Origin: Domibacillus robiginosus
GTDB lineage: Bacteria > Bacillota > Bacilli > Bacillales > Domibacillaceae
Assembly: GCF_000966195.1 (NCBI RefSeq)
Contig: NZ_LAHL01000052.1
Span: 1-41,801, forward strand
DNA length: 41,801 nucleotides
Reading direction: 5' to 3'
This document shows positions 33,960 through 41,769 of the stretch, one piece after another; the first letter of the stretch is position 1, and each line of letters begins with the position of its first letter. Under the pieces are notes generated by a model, which saw only the letters and a program-made list of their open reading frames with translations, did not search any database and was not told where the DNA came from. The position numbers and the translations under genes were made by a program.

Positions 33960-34652
33960 TTATACTCTCACAATTGATTTTTTAACAATTTTACCATTAA
34001 TGCTTATATATCCTGGCAGTAGGATTTCAGTAATGCTACCGGATATATTGCTATCAAGGGTTCTTATGTACAGGTCTTCTCTAAAGACCTCATTCACTTT
34101 TACTTCCTGTAGTTTATATAAAGGAGTATCATATATTTTACTGTATTCATGAAAAAAGAACTGAAACAGCGCAGCCAGCGTTTCTCTTTCCTGCTCCCTC
34201 CCTTGTATTACCTCGTTTTTAATAAACTCCCACAGAGATAAAATGTTTTCATACTGTACACCACAAACGATAAATTCCTGTACAGTGTTACCTTTAAAAA
34301 TTCCTTTCAAGGTGTTTCGGGTGTTTTCTGACAACTTTTGTATAGCCGAATACAGCTCTTCTGCTTCCCGGTAGTCTGCTCTTCTCTTTTGCAGTTCACT
34401 ATAATAGACGTCCACTTCCTGGCTGAGGTAGTGAATCTTAATTTGGTATTCATTGATTTTTTCTTTTTGAGCCTCAATCTCTTGTTGGAGCCTGGCAATT
34501 TCTTTTTCTTTTTCTTTCAGCAGCTCCCGGGGTTCCCTCATTTGACTAAGCAGATCAGCTGCTGCTATTTCTTTTATTTTATTCATCACTCTTTCGTTTT
34601 GAAGAGCCGTCATCAAAGCAGCCACAAAACCATCGTCTAACTCTTTATTCAT
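33960..34652 (-). CDS. GrpE-like coiled-coil protein, partner of the Hsp70-like fusion
   Basis: A 230-residue protein, first gene of the operon with the Hsp70-like fusion. Residues 40-105 are a long heptad coiled coil (KEKEIARLQQEIEAQKEKIN). Residues 106-185 are helical. The end, ITEILLPGYISINGKIVKKS and IVRV, looks like the GrpE C-terminal beta domain that contacts the DnaK ATPase (compare the typical V-x-E-V-x-x-x-GY-x-x-x-x-x-V-x-R-x-x-x-V). Nucleotide exchange on the neighbouring ATPase is therefore a sound inference, not proof. AAGGGTGG precedes the ATG. Confidence 0.72.
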   Translation of the reverse strand: MNKELDDGFVAALMTALQNERVMNKIKEIAAADLLSQMREPRELLKEKEKEIARLQQEIEAQKEKINEYQIKIHYLSQEVDVYYSELQKRRADYREAEELYSAIQKLSENTRNTLKGIFKGNTVQEFIVCGVQYENILSLWEFIKNEVIQGREQERETLAALFQFFFHEYSKIYDTPLYKLQEVKVNEVFREDLYIRTLDSNISGSITEILLPGYISINGKIVKKSIVRV

Positions 34653-35115
34653 CTGTCCACCCTTTCAACGTGCTGTCAAACCACATCTGCCCGTTTAAGT
34701 AAGTAATTACTGTATTTTTATTATTTTACTGCTTGTACATTAAAAATAACCTATTCATAGTACCATGAGCAATGGCAGCCGTATATCAAATGGTTTTTTT
34801 AAACATCTTTAGCCATACTGCTTGTTTTTTTCGTCCTGGTTCTCCGTATCACTATGGAACTGAAAGCTCCTATAGACTACATTTTACTCCTCTTTTACTA
34901 CTGTACAGTACTTGATTTTACTCTAGCTACCTTCCCTCCCTTGGAAATATATTACGATTTTTCTAGCGCGTGAAAAAGCTGCTCCTTTTCCTAGCAGCTC
35001 TATACATTTTTTACATTCTCATTTTTGAATCTTGTTCAGACAGCCCGTCTGCTTCTGTTAATAAGAGGTTTAAAACGGCCTTCAAAGAAGTTATGCCCCT
35101 TCTCCAATGAAAAAA
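34653..35115. other. Intergenic region between the chaperone-like operon and tgl
   Basis: AT-rich, no convincing gene. Besides the promoter region of the GrpE-like gene it holds a hairpin AGCTGCT/AGCAGCT near 34979-35003. No heat-shock (CIRCE) inverted repeat was seen. Confidence 0.5.
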
Positions 35116-35133
35116 GCAGGCACCAGGCCTGCA
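35116..35133 (-). terminator. Terminator of tgl
   Basis: GCAGGC/GCCTGC stem with a five- to six-base loop; on the minus strand it is followed by TTTTTTC. It lies about 85 bases past the tgl stop. Confidence 0.75.
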
Positions 35134-35219
35134 GATTTGCTAAAACAGTTTAAGCTTTGCAACACTATAACAAATGTAACTGCACACAACAATACGGGTG
35201 AGGCACACTCCTATCTTCC

Positions 35220-36044
35220 TTATACACGGAATATATATTGATCAATCGACACAGAATTTTTCGCCTGTCGAATGACCGGATGATATTTATAAACCGAATA
35301 TGCCGGACGCAGCCTTGAAAGCCGCGCTAATTGTTTAAAAGATGGCCGTACAACTAAATTAGCCAGATAAGCTGATTCATTTGCCTCCGGTATTCTGCTC
35401 CGATTCAGATGACGGATGATTTGTTGAGCTGTTTGTATCCCCAATCCATGCCCAAAATACGTTTTATTTTCTAGAACGACAGCGTTTTCTCCTCTCCATT
35501 GAGGAGTTTGCGGGTTAAAGTCCGGATTGTCGAAATACACAATATCTCCAGGCAGAAAATGATCCGTGTAATACGGTTTGATGCTGAGATCGGAATCAGC
35601 ATGCCAACTGTATAAAAGGATGTTTCGAAAAAATTGATTAAAGACCGATTCACCCATAAGCTTTAAAACCGCATGGTAATAAATAATGACCATAGCTGTG
35701 GCGCATTCAAATGCGTAGCGTGAGCTGTTCAAGTAAATATCTTCAATGGCATCTGATGGGCTTACGCCTTGCCGCAAGGAAAATCCACCGACACTGGTCA
35801 ATTCCCAATACCGGGGATTACAGCGGGAGTCGGCGAACACAGCAAACGCTGCATCACTTTCATTCATGGCTTTTGCACTTAAGATAATATGTTTTCGCAG
35901 TGCTAGCTCGAACAACAGTTCATCCATGGATTGAAAGGTGTACACAGCTGCCCCTTCCATCATCCGCTGAATAATCTTTTTTTCTATGCTGCCAGACGGC
36001 CACCGATCGCTTTGTTGAAAGCGTGCTCCTGATAATTGAATCAT
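35220..36044 (-). CDS. tgl: Spore-coat protein-glutamine gamma-glutamyltransferase
   Basis: A 274-residue transglutaminase that cross-links coat proteins (GerQ and others) late in sporulation. The catalytic Cys114 lies in YAFECATAMVIIYYHAV, with Glu186 in QWRGENAVVL and His199 in YFGHGLGI; these match B. subtilis Tgl C116/E187/H200. The C-terminus is about 30 residues longer than B. subtilis Tgl (245 aa). The gene is a good marker of an endospore former. I could not find a clear SigK promoter. GAAAGAGGGATAG precedes the ATG. Confidence 0.95.
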   Translation of the reverse strand: MIQLSGARFQQSDRWPSGSIEKKIIQRMMEGAAVYTFQSMDELLFELALRKHIILSAKAMNESDAAFAVFADSRCNPRYWELTSVGGFSLRQGVSPSDAIEDIYLNSSRYAFECATAMVIIYYHAVLKLMGESVFNQFFRNILLYSWHADSDLSIKPYYTDHFLPGDIVYFDNPDFNPQTPQWRGENAVVLENKTYFGHGLGIQTAQQIIRHLNRSRIPEANESAYLANLVVRPSFKQLARLSRLRPAYSVYKYHPVIRQAKNSVSIDQYIFRV

Positions 36045-36189
36045 TCTATCCCTCTTTCCACATTCGAGACTTCAAGTACCTTATTACTCAGCATATTCAT
36101 GTCTTAGTTTGATGTGTAGCTTTCATATAGATCCGGCCGACTGTTAAGTTCGGTTCGCATACAGCTCAACTGGTAATTTTGGCGTATTT

Positions 36190-36687
36190 TAATGATGATA
36201 GCGTTTTCTATATTCATTAAGAAGAATTCTCAATACAACATAATGAATGGTATGCCTGCATTCAATCATACATAACGAACATAATGGTAGAAAATTAAAA
36301 ATTTCTTTCCCTTCTTCTGCAAAAGCTGAAACCGATCTTGCCTGCAGAGTAACTGTCCCGTATTCATCGCGCCAATAATTTTGATTTTTATTTTTCGAAA
36401 GGAACATTTAATCCTGCCGTTGTATTGGATCATTTTATGAAACCTTTACAGCCTCACCTGGAGAGACAGAATTCTGTTCGAACATGGGTATATATGGAAT
36501 AGAGAGACCTTCAAGATGCGTTTCGCGAAATCGAAAAATATGAACAAAATGTAGATAAATTAATTATTTTAAATGATATTACATCAGTATGTGCGTATAA
36601 TACAGACAGAATAACCGAAGCTTTAAGCACGCTCTTATGCAGTGCCACGAATTTTTTATAACAGATGATGAGATAGTTAAATTGTAA
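36190..36687 (+). pseudogene. Decayed MEDS-domain protein
   Basis: Plus-strand frames hold a coherent protein broken by stops: NDDSVFYIH stop EEFSIQHNEW, LLLQKLKPILPAE stop LSRIHRANNFDFYFSKGTF, then NPAVVLDHFMKPLQPHLERQ, NSVRTWVYME stop RDLQDAFREIEKYEQ, SVCAYNTDRITEAL, and after a frameshift QCHEFFITDDEIVKL to the stop at 36687. The FDFYF, VRTW and SVCAY motifs with the final C-H-x-x-x-T-D-D are those of the MEDS (methanogen/methylotroph DcmR sensory) domain. At least three stops and one frameshift, so not functional. Confidence 0.65.
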
Positions 36688-36840
36688 AAAAGCAAACAAT
36701 CTACTACTGATTTTAAGATGCCAATAGTTTTTTTATAGGCGGACAATCCCTACTTCTCCTCTACACCCCTGTATCTTATGTGATCCTGAATAAGCATACT
36801 CAAGCCAGACATTAGACTACTGTAGAAGGACTGGTAACAA

Positions 36841-36877
36841 AAAACGGAAACCCGCTAAACAGCAGGTTTCCGTTTTT
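36841..36877. terminator. Terminator at the end of the binding-protein relic
   Basis: AACGGAAACC pairs with GGTTTCCGTT across a 12-base loop that itself includes GCT/AGC; run of T after it on the plus strand and of T on the minus strand as well. Confidence 0.75.
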
Positions 36878-37385
36878 TGTTCTTTGATAAAAGAAATTTC
36901 GCTTTATCCAATGCCATTTTAACCCTGGCCGCAGAGCGATCCAGTCATGGCTGTTCCCTAATCACAAAAATCTGCTCCTTTTAGTCCCTTCTAGATGGCA
37001 CTTTTTGAATGCCTTTAAATGATTGGTGGGCGTCATCTTCTGCAGCCATAACGACAAGCATTATATCTGCTTCGCAGTCCGGCAGCACTTCCTGAGAAAT
37101 AACTTCATGGTCCATTCAGATCAGGTTTAATAATTCCTCTAGCAGGCATTAAGCCAAGGTCATCAAACAAAATCGGTCGTAGGTGGGCGAGCCGCCGTTG
37201 TAAAAACACGCATTCTTTAGTGTTAATACGGATTGCCGTTGCTGTGCCTTTTGATCATATTTCTGAATAAAGGTGTCCTGCTTCGCTTTCACGTCCAGGC
37301 AGCTTGCCAAGCTGTGTTACATGATCACGCCATATACCTTGATTCAGGTCTATTACTTCGACCGGGGCAATGCCTTCATGCTATA
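36855..37385 (-). pseudogene. Relic of a siderophore-binding (Btr-like) domain
   Basis: Minus-strand fragments in changing frames read HEGIAPVEVIDLNQGIWRDH then VTQLGKLPGRESEAG, NACFYNGGSPTYDRF, LPDCEADIMLVVMAAEDDAH and finally ALDKAKFLLSKNKKRKPAV stop. This is the order and style of class III iron-siderophore-binding domains, as in binding proteins or in the C-terminal half of AraC-type Btr regulators. At least four frame changes. The N-terminal part is missing; the relic starts directly behind the dehydrogenase fragment. Confidence 0.5.
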
Positions 37386-37390
37386 CTGCT

Positions 37391-37703
37391 TTATTTCTTA
37401 TTTTTATCTTTCAACTCTAAATAAACGGCTGCCATATCAAACTTTGCTTTTCCATTTTCTTTTGCGGAACGGTAGGCCGTGTTTGTTATTTCAGTAAGCG
37501 GCAATGTGGTTTCCAGACGGTCTACCTCTGCTTTTATTAAGCCCAAATCTTTCGCCATCAGTTCTAACATAAAAGCAGAAGGAAATTCCTCTTTACGGTA
37601 CATCTCTTTTTTTGCTTGGAACAAAGCCGTATTCATTGCTGAAAAGGAGATCATATCCAACACTTTTTCCCTATCTAACCCTGATTGGTCCGCAAATAAT
37701 AAG
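37391..37703 (-). pseudogene. 3' part of a 3-hydroxyisobutyrate-type dehydrogenase
   Basis: About 100 codons matching the C-terminal helical domain (NAD_binding_11) of beta-hydroxyacid dehydrogenases: SGLDREKVLDMISFSAMNTA, LFQAKKEMYRKEEFPSAFML and ELMAKDLGLIKAEVDRLETT. The NAD-binding Rossmann half is absent. Immediately upstream the sequence becomes the first codons of a tnpB gene, so a deletion has joined the two. The TTG that opens the frame has no ribosome site. Confidence 0.8.
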
Positions 37704-37766
37704 TTTCGCAAAGAATATACGCTGTTCCTTGTTCGGATAGAGGCGGTATTTATATGCTTTTAACAT
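37704..37766 (-). pseudogene. First 21 codons of IS605-type tnpB
   Basis: ATG at 37766 behind AGGTG opens MLKAYKYRLYPNKEQRIFFA, the standard N-terminus of IS605 OrfB/TnpB proteins, which are normally 370-400 aa. After residue 21 it runs into the dehydrogenase fragment and stops. The start overlaps the region just past tnpA, as in IS605-type elements. Confidence 0.8.
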
Positions 37767-37769
37767 CTC

Positions 37770-38138
37770 TTACACCTGCTTTCTGCCTTGCTTTTCAATA
37801 TACTGCTTGATTGTTTCTATGGAAGCGCCGCCTGTTGTCATCAAGCAGAAACTTCTTGCCCAGAACATTTCCTTCCAAAGCTTTTTTCGGACAAGGGAAA
37901 AGTCTCGTTTTATCAGTCGGGAACTGACGCTTTTATACGCATTTAGAAATTTCGACAATTCACTTTTAGGGTGTGTTTTGAACATGACATGTACATGGTC
38001 TTTGTCGTGATTCCATTCTTCAATCGTAATGTTGTATGACCGTCCGATTCTCTCAAAAATATCTTTGGCATAATCGGATACGTCATCATCAAATACTTGC
38101 TTGCGATATTTGACTACCAATACAAGATGGTAGTGCAA
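37770..38138 (-). mobile_element. tnpA: IS200/IS605 transposase TnpA (Y1 HUH), probably damaged start
   Basis: At least 122 residues of a Y1 transposase that moves single-stranded DNA. The HUH motif is DHVHVMF, and the catalytic Tyr lies in IKQYIEKQGRK near the end. Residues usual before HYHLVLVVKYR (KLDSNKHSVFLL) are encoded in frame up to 38171 but preceded by a TAG stop where an ATG would be expected, and no ribosome site serves the TTG at 38138. With tnpB deleted after 21 codons, the element is not autonomous. Confidence 0.85.
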
Positions 38139-38227
38139 CAGAAAAACTGAATGCTTGTTGCTGTCTAGTTTCTAACTGAATTTTCAGATAACTTAAATTG
38201 TTTTGGCTTTCGCCAACCGAACACTCA

Positions 38228-38276
38228 TCTCCCACTTATCACCGGACTTTGCCCTTTTCATAATTGAAGTGGGAGA
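38228..38276. repeat. Imperfect-loop hairpin at the left end of the IS200/IS605 remnant
   Basis: TCTCCCACTT and AAGTGGGAGA are exact ten-base complements separated by 29 bases, lying about 60 bases upstream of the transposase. Subterminal hairpins mark IS200/IS605 ends and are recognised by TnpA. The outer ends of the element were not located. Confidence 0.55.
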
Positions 38277-38303
38277 ATTCTTTTCGGAAACCTAGTTAAA
38301 GTT

Positions 38304-38822
38304 TTAAAAACGTTTCTGCTGTGAAGCGGCTTCGGCTAAACCGTCAATCCATTCCTGGTGGCCGTTAAGCATGGGGTCTGGCTTTGTTAGGGCCATCTCT
38401 TTCGCTGCTTTCCCATTTTGTGTTTCCTGAGTGAGAATGCGTACACGTCCTCCTGGCAGATCTTCTAGCAGCCATGCGTGATAAATGTGCAAAGCATCGT
38501 CTTCTTCTGAGCCTTCCTCCCAGCCGCGCCAGGCTAGTCGTGCCGGCATGCCATCAGCAGGCGGCTCGTACTCTACGACCTCTGCCTCTATAGGAAAGCC
38601 AAGGGTGGTGAATCGAAAGTGCGCACCTTCACTTAATTCAGGTCCTGTAGCATTGTGAAAACGGATATCCGCAACATTGCTGTAGTATGACTCCCATTTT
38701 GATGTATCATGGAGGTATTTCCAAACCTGGGCAGCGGGTAGATCAGCTATGATGATTTCATTAGAAACAAAGTTGTCAGTCATTCCTGGCAGGTAGCCCT
38801 CAGGCCAAAAAATTTCATTCAT
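38304..38822 (-). CDS. SRPBCC-family (polyketide cyclase-like) protein
   Basis: A 172-residue START/SRPBCC-fold protein with a lipid- or ligand-binding cavity. Residues 18-165 show NFVSNEIIIADLPAAQVWKY, SKWESYYSNVADIRF and LSEGAHFRFTTLGFPIEAEV followed by YHAWLLEDLPGGRVRILTQE, the usual helix-grip pattern. Ligand and role are unknown. AGAGGAAG precedes the ATG. It stands alone beside the IS remnant. Confidence 0.85.
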   Translation of the reverse strand: MNEIFWPEGYLPGMTDNFVSNEIIIADLPAAQVWKYLHDTSKWESYYSNVADIRFHNATGPELSEGAHFRFTTLGFPIEAEVVEYEPPADGMPARLAWRGWEEGSEEDDALHIYHAWLLEDLPGGRVRILTQETQNGKAAKEMALTKPDPMLNGHQEWIDGLAEAASQQKRF

Positions 38823-39069
38823 TGTTTTCTTCCTCTCTTTTTGACTAAACGTAGAATCAGTTTCTCACCTTGAAAGTTATTCTATACTGCAAGTCCATCG
38901 TTAGTGGCTGCTAATAATACATAACGTGTTTTTGTATTCCTATTCAAACAATCTACATTTTGGAGAAAAGAATGTTTATGAAAGCTTTGTTATTAGACGT
39001 AAAAGGAACAATTATGGCTAAAATAAAAATGTAGAGGATATTGTTTCCCCACACTCGTTTTTTCATAAT
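38823..39069. other. Intergenic region with one tiny frame
   Basis: A 20-codon plus-strand frame at 38972-39034 follows GGAGA and reads MFMKALLLDVKGTIMAKIKM, faintly like the first strand of HAD phosphatases (LLLDVDGT) but with Lys for the catalytic Asp. Probably a relic. Nothing else recognised. Confidence 0.4.
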
Positions 39070-39099
39070 AAAAGACGCCGTGACGTTACGGCGTCTTTT
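39070..39099. terminator. Bidirectional terminator
   Basis: AAAAGACGCCGT/ACGGCGTCTTTT stem with a six-base loop, 41 bases past the stop of the repeat protein. Confidence 0.85.
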
Positions 39100-39140
39100 G
39101 TATCTGTATGGTGACAGTAAAGTGAATCAAAAATAGTGAA

Positions 39141-39995
39141 TTATTCTGCTTTTGCTGGTTTATTTAGCCCATGCAGAGGAAGATGATCAATGCCATACTC
39201 CGCCAGCTGTTCTTCTGCCTGGTCAATCAGCTTCTGTGCTTTCGCTTTTGTATCGGCATCCAGGCTTGCTAACAAGTCTGCTGCTTTGTCACCGTCTTTT
39301 TCTGGAAGTGTCACGCCAAGCTCTTTCAGCTGAGTTTGCGCTTCTTCAAATGTAAGTGTGCCGGCTTTCACTTTATCCATAATCGCTTCTGCTTTTGCTT
39401 TCGTGTCGGCATCTAGGTCTGCGAACATACCAGCTTTATCGCCTTTGTCTGGAAGTGTTACTCCCAGTTCTTTTAATTGAGTCTGTGCTTCTTCAAAGGT
39501 AATCGTACCCGCTTTTGCTTTTTCCATAATCGCTTCTGCTTTCGCTTTTGTATCCGCATCTAGATTCGCAAACAGTTCGCCCTTGCCGCCTCTATTGCCT
39601 TTGTCCGCCCTGTCTGGAAGCGTCACGCCAAGCTCTTTCAGTCCACTCTGTGCTTCTTCAAACGTGATCGTGCCGGCTTTCATTTTATCCATAATGGCTT
39701 CTGCTTTCGCTTTTGTATCCGCATCTAGATCCGCAAACAAGTCTGCTTTGTTCCCTTTTTCCGGCAAAGTAACACCAAGATCCTGTAACCCGGTTGTCAA
39801 CTTATCTATGATCGCCTGCACTTTTTCTTGAGAAGCCGCATCTAATGTTGCTTTTACATTTTGCGCTTTTTCTTCTTGAACAGCTGCTGTGCCCGTTGTT
39901 GTATCTGTAGCCGCATAAGCAGAAGCCGTACCTAAAGAGCCCAATCCAATAATACCTGCCATTGCTAGTCCAAATAATTTGTTTTTTGTTTTCAT
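39141..39995 (-). CDS. Secreted protein with tandem ~50-residue repeats
   Basis: A 284-residue protein with a clear signal peptide (MKTKNKLFGLAMAGIIGLGS; cut near AYA-AT at 29). Three near-identical repeats and two partial ones follow, each with LDADTKAKAEAIMDKxKAGT and FEEAQTQLKELGVTLP, beginning at about residues 90, 145, 194 and 245. The repeat is a helix-loop-helix rich in Ala, Lys and Glu with an Asp-rich cap. No wall anchor or catalytic motif. The frame extends to 40100, but AGGAGGA eight bases before the ATG at 39995 fixes the start. Function unknown. Confidence 0.88.
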   Translation of the reverse strand: MKTKNKLFGLAMAGIIGLGSLGTASAYAATDTTTGTAAVQEEKAQNVKATLDAASQEKVQAIIDKLTTGLQDLGVTLPEKGNKADLFADLDADTKAKAEAIMDKMKAGTITFEEAQSGLKELGVTLPDRADKGNRGGKGELFANLDADTKAKAEAIMEKAKAGTITFEEAQTQLKELGVTLPDKGDKAGMFADLDADTKAKAEAIMDKVKAGTLTFEEAQTQLKELGVTLPEKDGDKAADLLASLDADTKAKAQKLIDQAEEQLAEYGIDHLPLHGLNKPAKAE

Positions 39996-40196
39996 GATTA
40001 AATTCCTCCTGAATAGTTTCGTTTCGATTTGTATGTACCTCCCTGGTACAAATGCTACTTTACTCTTCCAGAGTGAAAGTTTAGTGAAAACAAAAAACAA
40101 GCAAAAACTTTTAAAAAAATATTATTCTTTCTGAAAATCTTCTTACAGCAAATATCTATATAATCTACATTCATCGAGCCACAACGATACATATAA

Positions 40197-40229
40197 AAAA
40201 ACACAAATACTCGCTGTATTTGTGTTTTT
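40197..40229. terminator. Terminator of the O-methyltransferase gene
   Basis: AAAAACACAAATAC/GTATTTGTGTTTTT stem of 14 bases with a five-base loop, about 68 bases past the stop on the minus strand. Confidence 0.85.
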
Positions 40230-40296
40230 AGGCGAATTTTTTATGAAATAAAACGGGTATATGATCAATGCTCATTAGCGTCAGGCTCATACTTCC

Positions 40297-40935
40297 TTAT
40301 TTCTTGACTCTCGAAAGTGTCATGCCGTCACCGATTGGCATAAGCACGGATTCCAATTGCGGATGATTCGCTGCCAATTCATTAAATTTCTTCATGGCTT
40401 CCGTATAACGTTTAGGGGTTACATCCAGTTCCACTACACTGCCTTTCGCAAGTACGTTATCCGCGATGATTAAGGCACCCGGTTTTGCCAGTCGAATACA
40501 GTATTCCAAGTAATGTTCATAATTTGCTTTATCTGCATCAATAAAGAAAAAATCAAATTGCTTGTTTTCGTCAGCCAGTTCTTCAAGACTTTGCAGAGCT
40601 GCTCCCGTCATGTAGGAAACCTGGTTACCAAAGCCTGCTTTGACTACATTACTGTGTGCTAACTCTGCGTATCTCTCTTCTAATTCAAGAGACGTTAGCG
40701 CTCCTTCTTTCCCAAATCCTCTCGCCAGGCAAATACCGCTGTAGCCGCCAAGTGCGCCTATTTCCAGCACTTTTTTAGCACCCGAGATCGATACAAGCAT
40801 GGTCAGCAGTTTTCCAGAAGAAGGAGATACTGATATAGAAGGCATTCCGTTTTCTTTTATGGACGAAACGACTTCTTCTAAAAGAGCGTCCGCCGTATAA
40901 AATACAGAATCGATATAGCTGTTTACTTGATTCAT
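40297..40935 (-). CDS. SAM-dependent O-methyltransferase (caffeoyl-CoA type)
   Basis: A 212-residue class I methyltransferase of the Methyltransf_3 family. The SAM-binding motif is VLEIGALGGYSGICLARG; FFFIDADKANYEHYLEY contains the metal-binding Asp residues; and ALIIADNVLAKGSV is motif V. Such small bacterial enzymes methylate catechols or other hydroxyls; the substrate here is unknown (B. subtilis YrrM is similar). GGAAAGGAG precedes the ATG. It lies 46 bases downstream of the HmoA-type gene and is probably cotranscribed with it. Confidence 0.9.
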   Translation of the reverse strand: MNQVNSYIDSVFYTADALLEEVVSSIKENGMPSISVSPSSGKLLTMLVSISGAKKVLEIGALGGYSGICLARGFGKEGALTSLELEERYAELAHSNVVKAGFGNQVSYMTGAALQSLEELADENKQFDFFFIDADKANYEHYLEYCIRLAKPGALIIADNVLAKGSVVELDVTPKRYTEAMKKFNELAANHPQLESVLMPIGDGMTLSRVKK

Positions 40936-40981
40936 GGAATTTTACTCCTTTCCCGTCATGATGCAATGACTTGCTTTGAGC

Positions 40982-41308
40982 TTATACAGAAGCTTCTGCC
41001 CTTTTAACGGCTTTTACTTCATATTTTCCAACTTCTGTATGAATGATATATTCCGGTTTTGGCTGATTCAGCTTTGCTTTATGGCCGGCAATATGTGCAT
41101 CACTTTTCTCCCATTGTTTCCAGTGGGCTTCTGATTCCCAGGTCACTAAGACGATCACTTCTTCTTCACCGCGTCTTACCTGTTTCACCAGCACCTTAAG
41201 GTCCACAAATCCTTCCTGCTGTTCAAGAATCCCTGGTTTACTGAACCGATTCACCACCTGCTCAGCATTGTCTTCTGTTACCGTCATTTTTCTTAATTGA
41301 ACGAACAT
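40982..41308 (-). CDS. hmoA: Heme-degrading / antibiotic-biosynthesis-type monooxygenase HmoA
   Basis: A 108-residue ABM-fold protein, the same length as B. subtilis HmoA (YetG). It has MFVQLRKMTVTEDNAEQVVN, GFVDLKVLVKQVRRGEEEVI and LVTWESEAHWKQWEKSDAH, the W-x-S-x-x-x-F/W pattern of IsdG-like enzymes. HmoA binds heme and opens it, releasing iron. GGGGGAT before the ATG at 41308 sets the start; an in-frame GTG at 41323 has no site. Heme activity is inferred from similarity. Confidence 0.82.
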   Translation of the reverse strand: MFVQLRKMTVTEDNAEQVVNRFSKPGILEQQEGFVDLKVLVKQVRRGEEEVIVLVTWESEAHWKQWEKSDAHIAGHKAKLNQPKPEYIIHTEVGKYEVKAVKRAEASV

Positions 41309-41391
41309 CGTTTTATCCCCCACTCTCTTTTTTACCTACTCTTATGTTGGATTAGCTACACCTTTAGAACGTAAAAGATCCGCCATTCCCG

Positions 41392-41769
41392 TTATTCCTC
41401 TTCAGCCGGGTCTTTTTCGAATGCTTCCTTCCCGTTTACTGGAGCATTATGCCGCTTAATTTCATCTTCGTGGATTTCAAACAACTGAGTAAACTCATTC
41501 ATAATCGTTTCAATTGCTTTTAGTTCTCCAACCAAAATCGGGTTAATGGTTTGCAGCTCGGGTGTTTCTAATTGTTGTTTTAAGGTGGCACGTTTTACAT
41601 TTAGTCTGTCTAAAAATTCAATCGCTCTTCCCCGACGGAATGTTTTAGCGCCGCGCGGATGGTCTTTCCGCTTGTGGCCACCGCCTCTATGATAATGTTC
41701 TTCCCGGTGGTGTTCATGGGCGAAAGGTCTTTCATCCCGGCGATATCTTTTGCCATATTGGTCTCTCAT
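41392..41769 (-). CDS. Small His/Arg-rich protein with helical C-terminus
   Basis: A 125-residue protein of a kind often seen in bacilli and of unknown function. Residues 1-45 are extremely rich in His, Arg and Gly (HEHHREEHYHRGGGHKRKDH), suggesting metal or nucleic-acid binding. Residues 46-110 form two or three helices (GRAIEFLDRLNVKRATLKQQ, LVGELKAIETIMNEFTQLFE). The tail is acidic. GGGAGAGG precedes the ATG. Some databases give relatives misleading kinase names; no kinase motif is present. Confidence 0.82.
   Translation of the reverse strand: MRDQYGKRYRRDERPFAHEHHREEHYHRGGGHKRKDHPRGAKTFRRGRAIEFLDRLNVKRATLKQQLETPELQTINPILVGELKAIETIMNEFTQLFEIHEDEIKRHNAPVNGKEAFEKDPAEEE

Noticed and set aside
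34652-34680. SigB-like pair GTTTGA...GGGTGG before the GrpE-like gene
   Set aside because: The supposed -10 box is the ribosome binding site itself (AAGGGTGG, seven bases from the ATG), too near the start codon to be a promoter.
36189-36407. 72-codon minus-strand open frame with a plausible look
   Set aside because: It overlaps the MEDS-domain relic on the other strand, whose motifs explain this DNA, and it lacks a ribosome site.
38972-39034. 20-codon frame resembling the start of a HAD phosphatase
   Set aside because: Too short, and the catalytic Asp position is Lys; at most a relic.
39200-39760. Regular DNA repeats that could suggest a CRISPR array
   Set aside because: The repeats are about 150 bp long, in frame, and encode protein repeats in a secreted protein; there are no spacers.
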